Part shown: positions 62,335 to 64,000 of the stretch, piece by piece | Layout of the letters: each line of letters begins with the position of its first letter | Numbering within the stretch: the stretch's first letter is position 1 | NCBI GenBank assembly: GCA_049315325.1 | Contig: JBMOKJ010000008.1 | Coordinates: 57,459-121,458, forward strand | DNA: 64,000 nucleotides | Direction: 5' to 3' | DNA from: CAXXIC01 sp049315325 | GTDB lineage: Bacteria > Bacteroidota > Bacteroidia > Bacteroidales > UBA7332 | The notes under the pieces: model-generated | What the model was told of the DNA's origin: nothing | The model's database searches: none | What the model saw: the letters and a program-made list of their open reading frames with translations, nothing else | Made by a program: the position numbers and the translations under genes

Positions 62335-62374
62335 AAAACCCCCACTCAATATGCATCACATATCGAGCAGGGGT
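62335..62374 (-). terminator. Terminator after the carboxypeptidase-like-domain gene
   Basis: On the minus strand, ACCCC..GCTC..ATATG pairs with CATAT..GAG..GGGGT around a short loop, followed by TTTTCTATT. An additional hairpin TAGTGGTT / AACCACTA lies at 62381-62407. Confidence 0.78.
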
Positions 62375-62431
62375 CTGCTATAGTGGTTTACCTAGGAAGA
62401 ACCACTAATCACACATTGAAACTTGACTCAC

Positions 62432-63364
62432 CTACGACGCCACGAGCAATACGCTCACGCGGGTAGTTTCTGCCGGCACCACATTGAACTCTACGTTCGT
62501 AGTTGAATAACCCAATTTGGAGGCCGTCAGCAGATACGTGCCCTCGGGTAAGCTCTGTACCAGAAATCCACCCTTTTCGGCAGACTGTTTCACCAAATCT
62601 GGTGGAGTCACCATCAAATCGGTAGGCACCGCATCGCCCAATCGGCGAATAATCAGCTTCACTCCTTTTATCGGGTACTCCGTTTTTGCCTCAGCCACCA
62701 TGCCCTTCACACTCAAAGTCCGATTTGTGACAACACTGGTAGCAGCATCTTTCAATCGTTTGAACAGATTGATGTTGGAGAGCTGGAGCTCATTGATTGA
62801 CAAAAACAAGTCACTCAAAGCTTCATCGGCCACCGCAAAAGCATTATTGAGAAAACGACTATCTGTGGTCGATTTCAATTGCTGATTGCGACGCGCATCT
62901 TTCCATTTCAAAATAGACGTCAAAGGTTGCGTAGCTGCCTCTATCAACTCAGGAGTCAACTGAGGCACGTCCCCAGTCAGCAACACTTTGTTGGCCCGTT
63001 CCACCAATACTTTTGCTACGAGCAGCAGTTTTGGTTTTCGCAACCGTTCTAGATCTCTGATCGAATAATCCACATCTTCGCGCAAAGCATTGTCTTTTGC
63101 CTTGCCCGCATAGCTCACCAACTTAATCGACAACGCAGAAAGTGCACTCACCAACAATTCGCGATCCTTACGGAACCGTTCCATTTCTGCCACATTAGCA
63201 TACTCTTGTTGCGGAGCATAGTCAGTAATCACTTTTACTGCTGCGTTAAAAGCCGAATCTCGCTCTTCAAAAAAATCGATTTGGCTCAATGTTGTTCTTT
63301 CCGACTCGATTTCACCCTGAACAACGGAGTAGGTGTCGAGTTTTGCATAATACGCTTTTTTCAT
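62432..63364 (-). CDS. Helical protein with C-terminal carboxypeptidase-regulatory-like domain
   Basis: 310 aa. No signal peptide or membrane segment is visible. Residues about 1-210 are helical, charged and low in aromatics (RFRKDRELLVSALSALSIKLVSYAGKAKDN..., LSDLFLSINELQLSNINLFKRL), resembling a bundle. Residues about 215-310 look like a carboxypeptidase-regulatory or PEGA-like beta-sandwich: VKGMVAEAKTEYPIKGVKLIIRRLGD...GFLVQSLPEGTYLLTASKLGYSTTNVEFNVVPAETTRVSVLLVAS. That domain is normally outside the cytoplasm, so the lack of export signal is odd. I do not recognise the full family. Monocistronic with a strong terminator. Confidence 0.72.
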   Translation of the reverse strand: MKKAYYAKLDTYSVVQGEIESERTTLSQIDFFEERDSAFNAAVKVITDYAPQQEYANVAEMERFRKDRELLVSALSALSIKLVSYAGKAKDNALREDVDYSIRDLERLRKPKLLLVAKVLVERANKVLLTGDVPQLTPELIEAATQPLTSILKWKDARRNQQLKSTTDSRFLNNAFAVADEALSDLFLSINELQLSNINLFKRLKDAATSVVTNRTLSVKGMVAEAKTEYPIKGVKLIIRRLGDAVPTDLMVTPPDLVKQSAEKGGFLVQSLPEGTYLLTASKLGYSTTNVEFNVVPAETTRVSVLLVAS

Positions 63365-63887
63365 CGCTGAAAGTATTAATTGTTTAACATCATCACTTTT
63401 TTAAATTCTGTTTTCAGATTCATACCGTTATGTATAAGTATCTTTACGTTTCTGTTTCTCGGTTTCTGTATCAGGTACACCACCTCTACCAGCATCTGTA
63501 GAAACATCTCGACAATCATCTACTTCAAACATACTTTAAAACAATGACGGGGCAAACATACAATAAAAACTATAACTTCCAAGCATAAAGGAAAAAAAGT
63601 TATAAACACGTTATAAACAAAAATAACTCACTGTTTTACAACTGTATATATAATTATAACAACAAATATAACGACAATTATAACACAAAAATTTCATGCT
63701 AATGAGCTGATTTTATGAATACTATACACACTTAAATTCGAAATTAGAACTGTAATTTTCGCATCAATTTTCGGATGAAAAATGATTAAAAAAGCTATTT
63801 ATAAAATTTTGGTATATAAAATATTATTTATTATCCAAGTAATCTGTGCAACATTTATGAACACTTTCATTCCCATTAAAAAATTGC

Positions 63888-63942
63888 AAATCCCATTTGT
63901 GAATATATAAATCCCCCCTGTGAAAATACAAATCACACATCG
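63888..63942. repeat. 21-bp imperfect tandem repeat
   Basis: Units at 63888-63908 (AAATCCCATTTGTGAATATA plus T) and 63909-63929 (AAATCCCCCCTGTGAAAATA plus C), then a partial third starting AAATCACAC at 63930. Identity between the first two is about 16-17 of 21 by eye. Confidence 0.6.
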
Positions 63943-63944
63943 CC

Positions 63945-64000
63945 GGGTAGTGTCCAAAAATTTGTGTAAACGTATTTTGTTCTTAGGTTTATTATTACTG
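63945..64000. mobile_element. Possible insertion-sequence end, running off the window
   Basis: GGGTAGTGTCCAAAAATTTG followed by TGTAAACG resembles terminal inverted repeats of IS256-type elements as I recall them. No transposase is visible because the window ends here. Treat as a suspicion. Confidence 0.3.

Larger units (their letters stand above)
63365..64000. other. Gene-free AT-rich end of window
   Basis: 636 bases with no supported gene. It contains a perfect palindrome GTTTATAAAC (63599-63608), further TATAAC half-sites between 63569 and 63685, a 21-bp tandem repeat (63888-63929 and a partial third unit) and a possible insertion-sequence end from about 63945. Confidence 0.6.

Overview
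The window looks like chromosomal DNA from the phylum Bacteroidetes, most likely order Bacteroidales. Several things point there. Upstream regions carry the Bacteroidetes sigma-type element TAnnTTTG (e.g. 19925-19932, 27216-27223, 38982-38989). The protein set is characteristic: DUF4296 lipoprotein, DUF6913, DUF2027-Smr, a TonB-receptor-like beta-barrel with a carboxypeptidase-like N-terminal domain, a DksA relative without zinc cysteines, and a secreted endonuclease I with a type IX secretion (T9SS)-like C-terminus. Base composition is moderately AT-rich. Genus cannot be fixed from sequence alone; Paludibacter or another Porphyromonadaceae-like lineage is a guess.

Layout. 1-14.7 kb is housekeeping, mostly on the plus strand: recN (5' end cut by the window edge), rlmB, a RidA protein, a small twin-arginine-signal protein, tsaD (minus), a 1481-aa TamB-like protein, ileS, a DksA relative, then lspA, a DUF4296 lipoprotein and a YycJ-type beta-lactamase-fold protein. 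14.7-31.3 kb holds an outer-membrane receptor-like protein, pspC-uvrB, DUF2027-Smr plus metY, a PatB-type lyase, the ligA-DUF6913-dapA operon, trmD, a secreted endonuclease, pyrK-pyrD and a helix-turn-helix regulator. A 0.78-kb gene-free AT-rich stretch follows (31301-32079). 32-39 kb holds amn-holA, an HsdR-N protein, a zinc-ribbon coiled-coil protein, Nif3-like, DUF2237, aspS and tRNA-Pro/tRNA-Arg. 39-51 kb holds an AsmA-like protein, a two-component pair, an AddB-like nuclease, asnB, a lipoprotein and DUF4268. 51-54.4 kb holds a carboxyltransferase with a biotinyl-like domain and a CYTH protein.

The accessory part is 54.6-62.3 kb, all on the minus strand. It reads as a compact defence module: an XRE controller-like protein, an M.HpaII-like C5-cytosine methyltransferase, an R.HpaII-like endonuclease (all AT-rich by eye), then a 1604-aa fusion of a DEDD exonuclease, a RecQ-type SF2 helicase and a UvrD-type SF1 helicase. 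This is the best candidate for an under-described system. From about 49 kb onward the intergenic DNA is rich in GC-rich palindromes. Two of them are head-to-head REPIN-like pairs that share a conserved core (49370-49483 and 53827-53942). The right edge (63365-64000) is gene-free, carries a 21-bp tandem repeat, and may touch the end of an insertion sequence at about 63945.
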